NCBI GenBank assembly: GCA_910584935.1
Contig: CAJUDU010000109.1
Location: 1 to 6,397 of the forward strand
Direction of reading: 5' to 3'
Source: an uncultured Butyricicoccus sp.
Lineage (GTDB): Bacteria > Bacillota > Clostridia > Oscillospirales > Butyricicoccaceae
Length of the DNA: 6,397 nucleotides
Shown: piece by piece, positions 5,415 to 6,397 of the stretch
How the letters are laid out: each line of letters opens with the position of its first letter
How positions within the stretch are numbered: position 1 is the first letter of the stretch
Notes under the pieces: model-generated
What the model saw: the letters and a program-made list of their open reading frames with translations, nothing else
The model's database searches: none
What the model was told of the DNA's origin: nothing
Program-made: the position numbers and the translations under genes

Positions 5415-5969
5415 TCAAGCGTTTTGCAAGGTGCGCTGAAACAGGTTGTCGAGCATTGCGAGCACAGCGCCGCGGGCGGCGGGCACCGGTTCAATCATCC
5501 ATTTTTTGAGTAAACCGATACAGCCTGCGGCAATAAACCAGATGGAATAGTGGTCTGCTTCATTAGCAGGCGGGTGCAGCAGGCGGCAAAAGTCCTCAAT
5601 CACGGACATGAGTTTTTCTTCAAAGCTGCCCATTGCTTTATCGCACAGCAAGGCATAGGCTAAGTTGCGGTTATTTTCGAGGCATTGCACAGCCTGTTCG
5701 ATGAGTGGGGTCATAGAGGCTTCTGCCGCAGCTGTAGGCAAGCCATCTTGGATTGCCGCACGCAAGGAATCAATGATTTCGTTTTCGACTTTTTCGCGCA
5801 AGTCATACACATCGCGGTAATAGGTATAAAAGGTACCGCGATTAATATCGGCACGGCGCACCAAATCGGTGACTGTGATATTTTTAAATTCTTTTTCGAG
5901 CATCAATTCTGCGAGTGCCTGCCGCAATAATTTTCTAGTCCGTTTTACCCGTTTATCTTCTCCTGCCAT
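5415..5969 (-). CDS. TetR/AcrR-family transcriptional regulator
   Basis: This 184-aa DNA-binding repressor would act as a dimer that releases DNA on binding a ligand. The N-terminal TetR domain covers about 8-57. Its helix-turn-helix ITVTDLVRRADINRGTFYTYY (31-51 in outline) carries the typical 'RGTFY.YY' recognition region, followed by FxD-like DVYDLREKVENEI. The C-terminal part is helical and ends with YSIWFIAAGCIGLLKKWMIEP (141-161 in outline). The pattern Y..F...G..GL...W fits the TetR_C_8/DhaS-like ligand domain common in Firmicutes. The ATG at 5969 lies 7 bases after AGGAGG. The gene is transcribed in the same direction as the transglutaminase-like gene about 310 bases downstream, but each appears to have its own promoter. 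The regulated target could lie to the right of the window or be the regulator itself. The ligand is not predictable. Confidence 0.92.
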   Translation of the reverse strand: MAGEDKRVKRTRKLLRQALAELMLEKEFKNITVTDLVRRADINRGTFYTYYRDVYDLREKVENEIIDSLRAAIQDGLPTAAAEASMTPLIEQAVQCLENNRNLAYALLCDKAMGSFEEKLMSVIEDFCRLLHPPANEADHYSIWFIAAGCIGLLKKWMIEPVPAARGAVLAMLDNLFQRTLQNA

Positions 5970-6043
5970 GATAAATCCTCCTGTCTATTATTAAACATCG
6001 AAAATTTTTTGTGAATAACCGTACAGTTTCCATGCATTTTGTC

Positions 6044-6090
6044 TGTTATCGTATATATATTATAAAATTGCGTCTTGTGTATGGATAACA
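6044..6090. promoter_or_regulatory. tetR promoter flanked by inverted TGTTATC/GATAACA arms
   Basis: The minus strand has a perfect TATAAT (complement of 6059-6064) with a weak -35, TTATCC (complement of 6083-6088), 18 bases upstream. Perfect 7-bp inverted arms TGTTATC (6044-6050) and GATAACA (6084-6090) flank it, about 40 bases centre to centre. One arm covers the -35 box and the other sits just after the expected start point. This layout could serve autoregulation by the TetR protein, though TetR operators are usually compact palindromes. Confidence 0.45.
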
Positions 6091-6151
6091 TCTGTAATAT
6101 ACTATATCACAGAACCCCCCAACCATCAAGAGCTGTTCGCATAGAACCAAC

Positions 6152-6177
6152 GAGGGGAAGGGAGTACCCTTCCCCTC
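6152..6177. repeat. Strong inverted repeat, 11-bp GC-rich stem
   Basis: GAGGGGAAGGG (6152-6162) and CCCTTCCCCTC (6167-6177) pair perfectly around the loop AGTA. No T-run follows on either strand. It lies in a stretch (6091-6397) where I find no gene. It could be a terminator of a neighbouring transcript or part of a dispersed intergenic repeat. Confidence 0.65.
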
Positions 6178-6202
6178 TCTGGACTCTCCTCATCCCCGGT
6201 GC

Positions 6203-6254
6203 CCAGCCTTACGCCTTTTTCCCCACAAAGGGGGAAAAAGGCTACCCAGGCTGG
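6203..6254. repeat. Long two-part inverted repeat
   Basis: An inner stem GCCTTTTTCCCC (6213-6224) with GGGGAAAAAGGC (6231-6242) has 12 perfect pairs and a 6-base loop. An outer stem CCAGCCT (6203-6209) with AGGCTGG (6248-6254) adds 7 pairs, separated by a small internal loop (TAC opposite TACCC). The whole 52-base element would fold into one long hairpin. It may be a terminator for a gene to the right (minus strand) or a repeated intergenic palindrome. Confidence 0.7.
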
Positions 6255-6358
6255 AACGTTCGTGCTGGCATATTGGCACAGGTTTTAGGTGCAGGGTGTT
6301 TGTCTTGGATGTATCATTCTTGTGGTTCTGCAGTTATTGTTACAGATATTTTCTGTTC

Positions 6359-6373
6359 ATGCGATATTCGCAT
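6359..6373. repeat. Short inverted repeat ATGCGA-TAT-TCGCAT
   Basis: Perfect 6-bp arms (6359-6364 and 6368-6373) around a 3-base centre. This could be a small protein-binding palindrome, but no promoter is clearly associated with it and it may be chance. Confidence 0.3.
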
Positions 6374-6375
6374 TT

Positions 6376-6397
6376 AAGGGACTGGCATGAAGTCCTT
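6376..6397. repeat. Imperfect inverted repeat at the window edge
   Basis: AAGG(G)ACT (6376-6383) pairs with AGTCCTT (6391-6397) with one bulged G around the loop GGCATGA. It reaches the last base of the window, so its full extent and role cannot be judged. Confidence 0.3.

Noticed and set aside
5313..5513. 66-codon plus-strand open frame
   Set aside because: Its second half is antisense to the 3' end of the tetR gene; it has no ribosome binding site and no domain.
6075..6377. 100-codon plus-strand open frame beginning with TTG
   Set aside because: It has no ribosome binding site, spans two perfect hairpins whose palindromic arms it would have to translate, and resembles no family I know.

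Overview
The window looks like chromosomal DNA from a Gram-positive anaerobe of the class Clostridia, most likely order Oscillospirales (Ruminococcaceae/Oscillospiraceae-like). This is an inference. It rests on strong AGGAGG ribosome binding sites, tight ATGA gene overlaps, a secreted transglutaminase-like protein and small pilin-operon proteins of types I associate with gut Clostridia. No database search was possible. Every recognised gene is on the minus strand, so transcription runs from right to left.

Layout from right (upstream) to left (downstream). Bases 5970-6397 hold no convincing gene, but do contain the promoter region of a TetR regulator and several strong inverted repeats. Bases 5415-5969 encode a TetR/AcrR-family repressor of unknown target. 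Bases 5107-5414 are a regulatory gap with a weak terminator-like hairpin, a good promoter and a leader with two competing stems. Bases 4216-5106 encode a secreted transglutaminase-like protein with an intact Cys-His-Asp triad, ended by a terminator at 4139-4172.

A compact six-gene type IV pilus-like operon follows (4037 down to 399). It encodes the platform protein PilC, four small single-membrane-span pilin-like proteins (98, 161, 107 and 127 aa) and the ATPase PilT. The last four genes are joined by three successive 4-base ATGA overlaps. No extension ATPase (PilB), prepilin peptidase, alignment proteins (PilM/N/O) or canonical major pilin lies in the window, and none of the four small proteins has a textbook G|FxxxE processing site. 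The set looks like a minor-pilin/platform/motor module whose remaining parts, if any, are encoded elsewhere.

The window ends on the left with a tRNA-Leu(CAA) gene that has its own promoter and a strong intrinsic terminator. No clear terminator separates pilT from this tRNA, so pilus-operon transcripts may run into it. There is no sign of a CRISPR array, insertion sequence or prophage.
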